Shown here one piece after another: positions 1 to 16,655 of a stretch of DNA of 64,000 nucleotides. Within the stretch, counting starts at the first letter, position 1; every line of letters begins with the position of its first letter. The stretch comes from Golubevia sp. BC0850 (Eukaryota > Basidiomycota > Exobasidiomycetes > Golubeviales > Golubeviaceae). The DNA is taken from contig JAAVVG010000023.1 of the NCBI GenBank assembly GCA_012976225.1, forward strand, positions 62,001 through 126,000. Direction: 5' to 3'. A model generated the notes under the pieces. It did no database searches. It saw only the letters and a list, made by a program, of their open reading frames with translations, and was not told where the DNA came from. Position numbers and translations under genes: made by a program.

Positions 1-207
1 TTCTCTTTCTTTCGATTCAAGATCAATAGATAGCAGGCAACGCTCCAACCAAGGAGGGGTGGGGACAGACCTTAAAGAAGGATCGTTCGGGTGGGGCCCT
101 GGGAACCGAGCGTGTACTGATGAGGTGTTGATGACCAGAAGTAGAGACAAGATGGATTCTACTACCAAAAAAATGTTCTATTACATGGAGGTATACGATT
201 AAAGAAA

Positions 208-1902
208 TTATGCCTGACGCTCTGATGGAAGATTAAATGGGTTAGAGTAGGAATCCGGCTGGGAATAGCGGGCATCATATCTGTCTTGCTGTTGATATGC
301 AGATTCTTGCGGCTGACCGTAAACTTGTCTATCATTTCCAGCAGTAACCAAGAAAGATGCAGAGTGAGTCTCAGCCTTGTAAGGAGATCTAGGTTGATAC
401 TTTCCAGCCACGTCCCACAGTGGAATGAAGGAGCCCCTGGAATCCATTGGGAATTTAGTCGAGAATGGATAGAGAGAAGTTGGATAGAATGGAATGTAGA
501 TCGAAATGGCTAAGAGGAGAGGGACGCAATCCAGCAGGAAGAACCAGACTTATGAAAAGGGGGGTGGAGGGAAAGCGAAAGAGGGGTTAGGTGGTGACGG
601 AGTCAGAGTTAAAGTTGGTTTAAGACTCACTTTCATTTGTAATTAGAGAATTGTTGCGATCACCAGCTAACTCCAAAGTTCTGTAGATGGACCTAACTAT
701 GATCCAAAGGGAGGAGAAATAGAGCATGATGAAAAACTTGTTGACAGAAGGCACCGTAATTCCATCCTGTTGATGGTCGAAGCCAGGAAATTCGGAAAGC
801 TCGAGGTCAGTCTTCAATACCCAGAAAACTCAGCTTGGTTTCTGCTAAATCCGGAATGGTGAAGCATGTGGAAAAGCATCGACTCACTCCAAGACTAGTT
901 TGCGAAGTAGCGAAAATGTTTCTGCACATAACGTGACATCTAATCACCAATCCTAAAAAGACAACGTAAGAGATAAACTGTAGGATGACTCCAGTCAGGA
1001 AGATCTTTGCTGAAATCAGGAGAGGAAAAAGTCAGTCCATGTATTGGGTGAGAAAGAGGCGACGAGAGGAACTCACAGCCAGTATCAGCTAGATCGGCAG
1101 AGACTTGCATTCCACCCCCACCAGCTTGAACAATGAAGGTAACTACATCGGAACATACGAAAATGAGTCCCATACGTTTGGCTGGAAGCAGAGTCATGTT
1201 GATTCCTTTCTTTTGAGTGTCGAAGTGTTCAGATAGTGCAGCAGCAAAATGTCCGAACGTTGCGTAATTGAATGCAAGGTCTGAAAGGAGAAACAAGATG
1301 GATCAGTTTCGAGAAGTTTGTATGAGAAATTCGATACTCTGATACTGCTGAAACTCACAAGCGGCGGGAGCAAGCACGATGAACATATCTTTGAAGAAAG
1401 AGGGAGGGTCAGAAAGAGAAGCAGAAGCCGGGCCTTGAATACTGTACTAACCTTGTGAGATGTAGTAAGGCAAGTTTCCAGGATCGTCTCTTAGTAGATA
1501 CCCGCGAATCGCAAATCCGATCCCTTCGAACAGAGCTCCGATCGGCAAGCACAAAGCCCACCAGTCTTTCCACGAGTAGACGTTGATAAACAGAAAGATT
1601 GAGGCTGCACAATAAAGAATGGCGAAGACTAGTCCTCCTAGCTGTGAGGGCTTGTAATCTGAAGGGCGGGACAAGGGTTAGGGGATAGGTTAAAAACATG
1701 GGGTGGTTTGAAAATCAGACAAAAGCAGATCACCCTGACTCTCTTCTTCTTTTTTCTTCTATGTCAGAGATTGATACTAACACAATATACTTTCTTCTGA
1801 AACGCCCGGGGCGTGATCCAGTCCGTGACTTGCAGCTTGAACGGATGAGAAGGAGAAAAGAGCCAAGGCTGAGAAAAGGAAGAAGATTCGTTTGCAAGAC
1901 AT
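208..1902 (-). CDS. RTA1-like multi-pass membrane protein
   Basis: RTA1 family (fungal lipid-translocating exporter/sterol-stress proteins), placed in the plasma or endomembrane. The first exon (1782-1902) encodes a signal peptide (MSCKRIFFLFSALALFSFSS) and then joins in phase to YYKPSQLGGLVFAILYC, the usual RTA1 opening before helix 1. Later exons lie at 1452-1658, 1359-1388, 1077-1280, 888-1009, about 620-825 and 208-548. They carry the family landmarks VCSDVVTFIVQAGGGGM, then IIVRSIYRTLEL, then an E-I-W-F-F-L-L-D-C-V-P block matching the family's HEWFFYVFDALP. The C-terminal tail is hydrophilic and rich in Q, Y and S. Introns 1 and 2 use a GTTAGT donor. The junction near 825-888 is unresolved: the obvious GTGAGT donor does not keep frame with the best acceptor. 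Family assignment is firm; the substrate is unknown. Confidence 0.85.
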
Positions 1903-2377
1903 GGTTATAGAGAAATGAAAGGGAATGGAATTGTATACAAAGAAAATTCCATACTAGTTCAACTATTTAAGGAGTTCGATACCTACCTGAAGCTCCGTCG
2001 AGACGTGAGTAATAAGACGGAGCCCTAGCCTGTTCCGATGGATCATGCCGAAGCGCAGTCCAGAAGGAAGGATGAAGCAGTGTCAAGTAACAGATATGGA
2101 GTCTCGACAAACAAAAGAGAAATTCACCGAATTAGCCTAGGAAGCGGTCGCGGTGGACTGAGGAAGTGACAACTTTCTCCTCTGGCAAGAACATCTCGCC
2201 ACATTTCTCTTTGGATTTTACTGAGGCTGACAGAAAGATTAGAGCGAAATCATGTTCATTTCAAATTCAGCAACACTTTTCTCTAACTGGTACAAACGGA
2301 TCCACTCTCTGCCTCTATCCTCTATCATTCACCAGTCTCTCTTGAGAAAAAGAGTAGAAGACGGATCACAGGTCGGT
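1903..2377. other. Intergenic, tandem minus-strand genes
   Basis: This stretch holds the 5' flank of the RTA1-like gene and the presumed 3' UTR of glutathione reductase. I see no gene in it. Confidence 0.5.
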
Positions 2378-6627
<4,250 letters not shown>

Positions 6628-9486
6628 ATGAGTCGTCCACCTCTCCCCGACCAATCTCAAGAGCAGGCCAAGTCTGGGAACCCATCTCTGCCTTCTTCCT
6701 CGGAACAGTTGGACACTTCCCAGTCAAGTCTACCTTCAGACGAACCTCAATCTCAGCATCGGGCTTCTCTTCCATCCTCTCCTGGAGCTTCTCGTCAGAG
6801 GGCTAGATCCTCAAGTAACGACAGCGAGAGTCCGGGTCGCACTGGCAGACATCAAAGAGCCAAGAGCGATGACAGATCTTCCGAAGGCTCGGAGCTAAAG
6901 TTGGAAGGATTTAACAGCTCTCGGGATGGGAAGGAAGGCGAAGAGACGAAGGGTCACCAAAGAGCTCGCAGCGGTGCTGGTCGTTCAGAAGCTCGACCAG
7001 CAAGCCCTAGTCAGAGACGATCACCTCGACAGCCTCACAGGCAACAGTCTATGCCGCTACTGAGGCTTCAAAGACCTCTTTCGTCTTCAAGCTCTGGAGC
7101 TCGCACATCTTTCGAACGTGCCACTTCTTCTGATGGTCAGCCCCTTCCGCCACCTTCCTTCACTTCAACTGGAGATCTCCTCAGAGACAGCGAGGGTAAA
7201 GGGACAGCATCAGTAAGTCTAGACACCTTTCTGATGCTGAGATTTTGAAGCTGACGGCCTTTCAATTCTTTCGCCCTCATTTTCCAAAAGATCTTGTCTT
7301 CTCCTTCAAATTGGACCTTCTCTCATCCTAGTGGAACTGCCTTCGATTGGAGAACTCCTTCTCAGCCGGTATTCTCTTCAATCTCTTCCACGGCTGCGGC
7401 TTCATCAACTTCCCACCAAACACCACCTGACTATGACAGGCGAGTCTCGATGGCGCCCATCGCTCGCCTGCCGCGACGTGCATCTCGAGCTCAACTCTCA
7501 GGAGACGATGCGGACAGAGCCCTCTCTCGTCCTCGGTCCCATTCGTTAGGCACGGCGCTTCTACATCAGGACAGACGTAATCAAGTCGGAGATAGAGATG
7601 GTGGTCAAGCTCAAATCTACGGTCTCAGAATTGGAGTGGAAGTTCCCACGGCCACTTCTCGTCAAGGTTCTGCTACTCTTCCAGGTTCAAGAGGGTCCTC
7701 CTTCATCGTACCCTCGGTTCCGTCGATTCTACGCTCCTCCAGTCAGCTCCTCTCCATTTCGCCAACCCATCCAGTTCCAAGCGGCATGGCTACTCAAGAG
7801 AGCAGTAGCATTTCCCCGACATCTCCCTTTGCAACGCCCTCGAATCCTTCGTCTGCTCCAATCAGACCAACCAGCCCGGTTTCGGCTTCAAACACGAAGG
7901 GGTTCTCTGCAGTCAAAGACGGCAAACGGTACGAGCTGACTGTCATTCAGAACGCTGTCAGAGCTCGAATGTGTGGATTCGGAGACAAGAACCGAAGACC
8001 TCTTAGTCCAGCGCCTGTAGCTAAGCTTCGCATATTCTCTGAAGCTACTGGAGAAGAACTGGATCCGACGTGAGTGCAAGGATGTATCTCAAATTTTCGT
8101 CCAAAGGACAATTGACATCTCCCACTCCAATCGCTTTCTTTCTTCCCTCTCTACTCTTCCAGCGAAGTGCAGACATCTCTGTTGGTGGTGACTGCCGAAC
8201 TCAGGCAAGCAGATGGATCACCACTCGAGGCCAGTGGAACTGCCACCTCCCAACCTCCTCGAAACTCGACTGGCTCAATCACTTCAACATCAGCCTCATC
8301 TCTTCCAGCTTCACCTCTACCAAGGTCGCCAGTGAGCTCTTCTTCAGGTCCGCTCGCGATCACTGGAGTCCCGATCCCAACGCTGTCGAGAGGCTCAAGT
8401 CAAAGTCCTTTCGAGCCACTCCCACTCTCGCCGCCGCGAGCAAGATCCAGCTCGGATGTTTTCTTACCTTCTTTAGCTGCCTCGCTTGACGCGTTACCTG
8501 ACGAGAGTTTAAGAAGAACTGGAGAAGCTTCCAGACCAAGATCTGGATCCGTTCTCAACCCCTCCACGAGATTCAGTCACCTCTTCAAAAGTGGGAGTGG
8601 CAACGAGTTGAGTCTTTCGACCTCTGGTACCTCTTTCCCACCTCCGATTATGACCACCTCTCCTTCAGCACCTTCTCTTAATCCTGGAACCTCGACAAAG
8701 GGACGTAGCTCTGTTCAGTCCTCGGAGCCAAAAGCGTCAGCTACCTTTATGCGGAATCTAGTGGGATTGACAGTGGCTTCTGCAAACGTACTCAAAGATG
8801 AACACGAGCAGACTGGGATCTTTTTCGCACTTCATGACGTATCAGTCAGATTAGAAGGCATTTATCGATTGAAGCTTGCCCTAACAGACTTGAGACTGTG
8901 AGCTACGAGATCGAGATGAGGGGATCAGTTTCATCTGTTATGTTGTTGACCTTTCCCTTTCTTTTCTTACATACCTCCCTTCGACCATTTCAGAGGCGCG
9001 CGAGTAAATGAGAGTGTCTCCGACTCTCTCGCAGAGGCGTCCACCGAACCGTTTAGTGAGTTCGGCAATGTCAAACAGAGGGTTTTCCTTCCGTGTCTGA
9101 CTATCTGACTCTTCATCATCTTCTTTGACGTCATTTTCAGCTGTCTATCCTCCTCGGCGCTTCCCGGGGATGTTGGAACCAACTGCACTCTCAAGAAAGG
9201 TGAGTACAGTCAACGAATAAGGGGGCAGCCGCGATTTCGCTTCATAAAAGCAAAATGGGAGGAGTAAGAAGTTTGAACGATCCAGAAGATCACACAAAGA
9301 ACTCTCAGTTGCGATCAAAAAGTCTCTCCTCCAGGTTCTAACCGACCCATCTGTCTCTTCCTGCCTCAAATCCTATCTTCTTTGCTTTAACAGCTGGCAA
9401 CACAAGGAATCAAGATTCCGGTTAGAACTGACAAAAAAAGAAGGGCCAAAGGTTCTGAGGAGGAGGAAGAAGAAGAAGCGGACTAG
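6628..9486 (+). CDS. Velvet-domain transcriptional regulator, VelB-like layout
   Basis: Velvet proteins are fungal DNA-binding regulators that couple development, spores and secondary metabolism. Exons 6628-7212, 7291-8069, 8163-8897, 8994-9055, 9141-9199 and 9394-9486 join in frame to 770 residues. Residues 1-400 are Ser/Arg/Pro-rich and disordered. The first half of the velvet fold starts near residue 408 with YELTVIQNAVRARMCGFGDK, RRPLSP and LRIFSEATGEELDPTEVQTS. A Ser/Pro-rich insert of about 150-170 residues follows. The second half starts near 645 with RNLVGLTVASANVLKDEHEQ, GIFFALHDVSVRLEGIYRLK and, across two introns, VYPPRRFPGMLEPTALSRKL. The C-terminus is basic and then acidic (KKRRAKGSEEEEEEEAD). 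A low-complexity insert inside the domain is the known hallmark of VelB, so VelB is my first choice, but VosA/VeA types cannot be excluded without a tree. Confidence 0.93.
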
Positions 9487-10171
9487 GCTTCAAATGAGTC
9501 GTGGCAACAAATCGACATGTTTCGTCACAACTAATCATTCAACAACAACAATTCAAGGATTCACTCCATTCATGTATCTTCAAGACTCTAAAGTGATCAT
9601 GCAATCATTCCAAATTCATCAAAGTCGCCTCTTCGCAATTTTCTATTCTCATAAGAACTTCCCTCTAATCTTCGCAGCATTCTCCTAGCTGTCTTTGTCT
9701 CTTTCGCCTTCTTCATATCTTCTCTCGTTCCCTTTAATTCTCCATCAATTTTCTGTCCTCAGCCGTGCTAAATTTCATACACTAGATAGAATACAAATCA
9801 TCAATCGACAATCCAACTCGAAAATAACACGGCGTGACGTTCGACTGAGACACGTTTAGCTGACTGCTGAGTCATTCAAAGGAAGGAGAAACGTAGAGAA
9901 ATGGTACATGAGTTGTTGGAGACAGAGAAGAGCAAGAGGGAAAAGAATCTAACAGAACTGATTTATTTTGCAAGAGGAGTGTGGAATTACGAGAGACAGG
10001 TGGTTAGAGAAAAGAACTTCAGGATGGGAAACTGGGAAAGAGAGACTGTTCGACTAGAGATGGAGAAGATGCAAGAAAATGTAAGACGAGGGAACCCTAG
10101 AGAGAAGAGAGATAGTTTAAGAGGAGGGGAAAGTCCGTGGGAGTTGCAAGATCAGGTCTGAAGACGTCAAT
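9487..10171. other. Convergent 3' region
   Basis: Lies between the velvet gene and the oppositely oriented membrane-protein gene. A purine-rich open stretch at 9901-10161 has no recognisable protein content. No gene is supported. Confidence 0.4.
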
Positions 10172-11971
10172 TTATTGGCTGAAAAAGTAATGGAGAAAGT
10201 GAAGGAATGGTTAGCTTCAAAATACATCACGCAATCAGTTGCATTTCCTGGAGCTCGTCGGTACTCACTTATTCTGAAGGGTGAAAGGGCATTCAACATT
10301 ATTGAAGCTAGTACTAGTAGCCTTTTGTCCAATGAGACCTTCTATGTTCATTGTCAATAAAACTTCCAAATTCAAACCAGGTCGAAGATTGCCAGGGTGC
10401 TTGGGACCGCAGGCTAGAACGAAGTGAGAAAAGGTTGCATCTCCAGTAGAGTTTAGACTCTGCCATTCGAAGTGAACTGGCATCTTGAACACTGTTTTCT
10501 GGCGACCTGGGAAAGAGAATCCATCTAGCTTTCCTTTTCCAACTTTCTTGAGGGAAGTTAGATCGGTGACTACTACTGACATTGAGGAAGCTTTGGAAGG
10601 AATCCAGCCTCCACGATTGTCTCCTCGAAGTTGAAGATCCATGTCCATGCTAGTTGGAAGGGGTAGGTTGGAAAAACGAGACAGTGAAGATGAGCTTTGG
10701 TTCGGTTGGAGAGAGGTCAATTTTAAGATTGGGTTCTAGTGGAATCTTTCGACTTACCTGAAGTTTGCAGGTACACGACTGACTTCCATACTGGCACCAT
10801 CAGGAACAGCTATTAGAGGATTGGTTGTAAGGAAAGCGATAGCTAGAGAAGGGAGAATGTAGGCGGGTCAGAAAAGTGGAGAATTTGAGAGATTGCAGAA
10901 GTGAAACTCTCTGATGGCGGGTAGACTCACAAGGAACGCGAGGAATGACGAAATAGAGCGTAATTCCAAGTCTGAGAGAGGAAGGGATTGGTGATGAAGC
11001 GAGGTCAGAGAGGCTTTCCAGAAGCCTGCATTCAACCCCCCCCCCTCTTTTCATACGAACGATTGACTAATCACTCACGCAGCAAGGAAAACGAAAGCCA
11101 TAAATACCGCCACTCTAGGACTCAACCACCCGCAGATTTTCCATTCCCCTCCAGCGAATTTGCTGGCTCCAGCTTTGACCCTCTTCTTCCTACTACCAGC
11201 TTTCGATTTCCTCTTGTAAGGTCTAGTCATTTTCCTCATTTCTTCCTGAGAGTATTCTTGTCCTAAAGCAGGCACAGTAATCAACTCAATTCCAGATGCA
11301 TTGAGATCCTTGTTGTTATGATTCCTCTCATCCGGAGAGATTGGCCCATGATCATGGTAGGGAGTAGATTGAAGGTAAGAATCTCCTTGAGAGAACATCG
11401 AGTTCCTTGGATCTCCATTCTTAGCATCGAATCCGAAGGAAGAGGAAGGTAGTAGAGAAGCTCTCTTGTTGGGATTGTCGCTGTAAGGAGTACCTAAAGG
11501 ACTTGATCCATCTCTTGCTAATTTATGAACACTTAAACCATCTTGAGATCTTCGATCCCAATATCCTGCGCTTTCACTTTCTTGAATACCAGTTGGTTGA
11601 GTTGGAGTTCCTGAAAGTGGTCTGGTGTTGTTGAAATCATCGTAGACGTTCCAATCTTCCTCGTCTGGACAAGCAAGGAGGTGAGGATAGATGGGATGGG
11701 GATGAGCCTCCTCAATCTCGGATGCCAACCAGGATACCCCTCGCTGGGCTGATATACTTTCATTAAGTTACTCACCTTCTTCCTCTTCCTCATCATGACG
11801 CCCCTGCCCCTGTCCCTGCCCTCTACGTCTGTCACTCTCTAGATCAGCACTGACACCTTGACCGAAACCAGATTGACTGTAGGAGCTATTGCGCTGAGGC
11901 TGCTGAGAATGATTTTGATTTGAAGCGTAAGCATCTGCTGCTGAGGTGTATTGACTCATTGGACGTGACAT
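10172..11971 (-). CDS. Single-pass membrane protein with LEA2-like ectodomain
   Basis: Exons 11776-11971, 11079-11664, 10931-10971, 10758-10842, 10269-10649 and a 7-nt terminal coding exon at 10172-10178 give 431 residues. The N-terminal ~240 residues are a hydrophilic cytoplasmic tail with a Glu run (DEEEEEGE) and a basic juxtamembrane patch (RPYKRKSKAGSRKKRVKAG). One transmembrane helix follows, assembled across an intron (VAVFMAFVFLAA then LGITLYFVIPRVP). The ectodomain has the alternating beta pattern of LEA14/NDR1-type (LEA2) domains: MDMDLQLRGDNRGGW, SSMSVVVTDL, FKMPVHFEW, LNLEVLLTMNIEGL, VECPF. Such fungal type II membrane proteins are common but poorly characterised. The last mini-exon is uncertain; reading through its donor would end the protein at 10265 instead. 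LEA2-like is a by-eye assignment. Confidence 0.7.
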
Positions 11972-12394
11972 CTCGAGTTGGTTGGTAGGAAGGAGAGGGA
12001 GGAGTAGATGTCTAGTGCTTGTAGGTAATGATGGAACGGAGACTTCTCTCTTGCTGACTTGAGTGAGACCGGCTTCTTCTTGAGCTTGACGGAATGAATG
12101 AAGAATGAGAATCTTGATTCTGATTTCTTGCTGTTCAACGTTTTTGAGTGGTGGTGGTGGAGTAGATAGGAAGAACCTCTCAAAGCTCGCAAAACCCTCT
12201 CCCTCTTACGCGGTGTTCCACCGCCAACGCCTTAACACAAACAAGGAAATAAACGAACGAAAGATAATACATTCATTTGAGAGCACCATTGTCAATAACA
12301 TTTGTTACATTTGGGATTACAAAACTGAGTCTGAACCTGGAACCAAATACGAGAATCTCTACGAATTGCCAAGCAAGCCCTTCCTTTTAACATA
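11972..12394. other. Intergenic, tandem minus-strand genes
   Basis: Promoter of the LEA2-like gene and 3' flank of the PP4R3 gene. I see nothing else in it. Confidence 0.4.
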
Positions 12395-15300
12395 TCACTT
12401 CTTTTCATTCCCTTCATCTGATTTTGAAGAATAACTATCATTTCCTTCAACTTGAGGAGCACTTGGACCAGCCACGGCTCCAGCTTCGGCAGCCATCTTC
12501 CTACTGCTTGAAGTCAATCCGAGAGAAATCTTCTTGGAAGAGCCCTCCGTGGCAGCATTGGCTGTCTTTCCTTTGGCTCCAACTCCTTTTCCTTTAGCTT
12601 CATTCGAATTTGGGGTGGTCTTGGGACTGCCGTTTGTGTTCGAAGAAGACTTCGGTTCGGACTGAGCTGACGACCTTATGAAACCCCCTTCCTCTTCTAC
12701 TCCATCGACAGCAGATTCCTTTCCTTCATTTTTCCTCTTCGATAGTCTTCCCATCATTTCCATTCCATCTTCTTCTTCCTCTTCTCTTCTTCGCTTTGAG
12801 ACCAATGAAATGTTGGAGGGGATGGAGACCTCGAGGGGAGTCATTCCTTCAGAAGTTGTTGCACCTGTCATCTCGGAGTCCTCTGAAGTTTCGGCTTCGT
12901 CTTCAGTGTAGGGGACCAAGCTGGCGTTGGAAGCAGGTGGGCCAGTCGTCGGTTTGGCGGTCTTGTCCTCTCCTTCGTCATCGTCGTTGAAGTAATTTTC
13001 CTCATCGGCGTCCATAGTAGATCTATTCATTCCGCGACGCTCAAGATCTCGCATTCTGTTGGATGAGGAGATAGGGAAAAGTGAGAGATAGGAAGAGATG
13101 TCAGCGAAAGGGACCATCAGGAAAGAGAGACAAGCCGACCTTTGTTTGTCTTGCATTGGAGCGGGAACTCACCTTCTAGCCTTTTCTTCGACTTCCTCGT
13201 TGATAGAAGAAGCGTTAGAAGAGTCTCCAACACTGTTCAGAAGACCGTCCGAATTCTTTTCCCATTGATTGTAGAGACTGCTGAAGGTACTGCCTACAAT
13301 CTTGTTTTCTGCCAGATTTTTGATCCTGCTTCCATGTCTCTCAACTAGATGATTGATCAGACCTTTCATGTTTTCCTTCTTCATGTGCTCGAAGAAATCC
13401 AAACAAGCAGAAGAGACCAAATTGTCCATTCCTTTCTCAACCTCGATGACTGATAAAATTTGAGAATAGAGATCGATCTTGATGAAATGTCTGTTGGTGT
13501 ATTGATTATTGCTAGTGAGACAGGCTCTGAAGAATCTCAAAGCTGATAACCTGAGATGTTTCTCCCGAGAGTGAAGTAAGGAACCTAACCTTTTGGAGAT
13601 TTCCGAAGTCAGAACGAAGTATTGTGAACGGAAGGAATGATGAATGATGAAGAAACAGAGTAGATCACATAGATGAGCATAAAGAGCTGATCTATCTCTT
13701 GAAAATGAACTAAGCTGTTTCCCCTCGGATCCGGACCTAGAAGAGAGAGATTGGAATTCGCTCAATTCCCTCAAAGGAGAAAAGAGATGATCGACGTCGG
13801 TCTCGTAGAACCAGGTCAAGAACTTGTCTGGATCGCTCTTGCCTCTAGCGTGACCTGAAGCAGCAGCCAGAGCTTGAGCAGCTGCAGGACCAGTTCCATC
13901 TGGGCCGGTGTCGAACAAGACTCGCATAGCCTCAGCCATCTGAGTCTTGAGACCCAAATCCTTCTCCGTGTGAAGTAGCTCGGCGAGCATCGTGACTAGT
14001 GGTTTCTTCTTCTGTTCGACCTGTTCCATGACGTGACTCCTTACGCTATCGGCGTCGTATTCGATCATAGTCATCAGCAGCTCGGCCGCTGCGTTCCTCA
14101 GCCTCTGTTCGTTTTGAGCTAAAGCGTACTCGACTACGACCAAGAGACCTGAATCCGTAAGCGTCCTGTAGAGCTGCATTCTAGAAGGAAGCTGAATTTG
14201 CTTTCCCATCGCACAGAGCTGCTGAAGGAACATCACTCCTTCATGCTTTCTTTCTTCAGGAGCATTGGTGGATGGATCGAAGATTTGGAAGAGTTGGTTG
14301 AGGAGAGGTTCGCTGGTCATGCAGAAGTTGACGATGTCTACTTGATGGAAGAAGACGAAAGAATTGAGGATAGAGAACGTAGCATCGTCCAGGACTCTTG
14401 CTAGGATCACATCTTTGAGGTAGAGGAGTCGGTAGGTTTGATGGATCTTGGTAATGATCGTCGGATCAGAGAATTCGACCACCTGCCTGAAGCGAGTTGG
14501 ATCCCCTAGATAGTCCCGATAAGAGGCTTTGAGTGTTGGGAACTCGGGATCGTCTGTTTCCGAGGCGAAGGAAGAGAAAGGTGAGCGAGGAAGTCGAGTT
14601 GCGTCTCGCGAGATGCAGTACTCACACTCTAGCATTCCGATGACACCAGTAAAGACATCATCTTGAAGAATGTACTCAAAGATGACATTATCGTTGAGCA
14701 CCACTATCAAGGAAGGAAGAAAGGGCACGGTCGTCAGTACGAACGCGAGAGCTACCTGGAGAGAATCGCAAAGCTGTGCTCACAGATCGTCTGCATCACT
14801 GTGCAAATCAAATGCAAAGAATTCAGGTCTTCCAAGTCTTCAGCATCATTGAAGACAGGTATGAGCTTTTTGATGTATTCCTGGGGAGAGAAAGGGTCAT
14901 GGGAAAGTGAGGCGTGAGTTTGAGCTCCTCCGACCAAGAAAGTCAAATGTATGCGTGTCTTCTTTGAAGATCGTGAAGGGAAGCTGCTCACCTCTTTCAG
15001 TAGACTTTCGGCAACTCTTTCCCTGACTCCTGGACTCTTGGCAGCCTGATCTTTAAGCATCGCTTCCACAACCTCGAGGTTGCCGAGTTGAGGATCAGGA
15101 AGAATGAAGAAACCGGAAGCGTGTAGACCCAGAGTGTCATTTCCCATAGAAGAAGTCGAAAGATTCAGACCTTCAGGAGGAGACTGAGGAGTAGGAGTCG
15201 TCGGCGGAGAGTCCGATAGATCAGGTTCCCCATTGATGATGAAATGTTTTTGAACTTCAGTGAGGAACTCCCAGACTTCATGACATCCTTCGAATTCTTG

Positions 15301-16655
15301 AAAAGATAGAGCCATATCCGTTCCATCTGGTTCCGTCCATACCACCAAGGTATCTGCGAAGTCGGTAGAGTGTGAACAGAGAGAAATTCAGGTCAGAGGG
15401 AAATTCGAGAGAAGAAAGTATCGAGTTTCCACAACTTGGAAGAGTCACATTCCCACTCACCCTGCTGTCTCTGATAGACATCTTCTCTGACGACCCTACT
15501 CTTCAGTAGAACGTCATCGGTATCCAAACTTTCACTAACCACCACAACGTACTGGACGTTCTGTTCAGCTGGGGTTGGATCGGCAGCGGGACCACCTCCA
15601 ACGTGAACTACAGGTCCCAAAGCTGAAGTTTGATTTCCAGCATTCTCTTCGGTTAAAGGAGGAAGTTCGTTTGGAGCCAAAGTGACACCGTCCAGCATTC
15701 GACACTTCTCTTCCTTCCTGGCCACCAAGAGAGCTTCATCCACCTGCTCGTTGTAGACTCCAGCGCAGTACCCTGTCCCTCTATCCCACCAAGTTTCCCC
15801 TTTAAGCTCGTAGACCTTCACTCGTCTAGCCGTACCACATTGATGAAAGCTACCACTTGAATAGGTTGAAGTTAAAGTCAAAGGTTGCGGCTGTTGCTGA
15901 TGAAGTTGCTGAGCTGAAAGATTAGTCGAAGAGGTAGATGAATCGGATGAATTAGAACCTGTTGAAGTATCCCCTTGATCTTGATCCACTGTGGACGGAG
16001 AAGGTGGCAGATTAGGGAGGCGACTTGGTGAATTGGTAGAGGTTGAGGTCAAGGCTTGGTTTTGCTGTATGCCTCCCAAGCTCGTATCCGATTCTGAAGA
16101 GAAGGAGCCGAAACTTGAATCAGCTCCTTCGTCTGGGATCTCTGGTAGATCCACGCAAGCCGGCCTTGGTGGAGAGGCTGGCTTTCCCTTGTGGCTATTC
16201 CTACTAGGCGAGGAAGAAGAGATGGAGGAAGACTCACCTCCACCACCAGATTGAGCAGATCTCCTATTGGAAGCGGTATTACCCTTATGAGCTATCGGAG
16301 ACGATTCTGCATTCTTGACTGGGGAGGAAGCGGTGGAATTGCTGTTGGATGGCTGTTGCTTGCTGATCGGAGAAGAGGCTGAGGAAGAGGAAGAGGCGGC
16401 TCTGGCATTCCTAGGTGAAGACCTCTGAGTTGAATCTTTCTGAACTTTATTAGAAGGAGATTGAGTTGAGTTTGAGTTCATCATTTCTTGAGCTGACCTT
16501 TTGTTGGAGTTTGAAGTAGAATTGCCTTTGCTTTTGGATGGAGTGGTAGAGGATGAGGATGAGGATGAAGAGCCAGCAGCCGTCTCTCTTGCCTTGCCTT
16601 TGTCTGAGCGAGTCGGCGTAGTTGAATGAGTATGGGTAGAAGATTCAGCTCCCAT
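12395..16655 (-). CDS. PSY2: PP4 regulatory subunit 3 (Psy2/SMEK/Falafel)
   Basis: Substrate-targeting subunit of protein phosphatase 4, which dephosphorylates gamma-H2A and other DNA-damage and mitotic substrates. After a Ser/Asn/Thr-rich leader of about 275 residues comes the EVH1-like domain (RRVKVYELKGETWWDRGTGY, VVVVSESLDTDDVLL, then LVVWTEPDGTDMALSFQEFE across an intron). The conserved SMK-1/ARM region follows: EDLEDLNSLHLICTVMQTIC, LNDNVIFEYILQDDVFTGVI, GMLECEY, LKASYRDYLGDPTRFRQVV, then FLTWFYETDVDHLFSPL. The acidic, low-complexity tail carries KRRREEEEEDG and ends near GNEKK. At least five introns are visible. The long N-terminal extension before the EVH1-like domain is unusual, since the family normally starts near it. 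The exact 5' start (16655) is the only well-placed ATG upstream of the domain. Confidence 0.93.
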
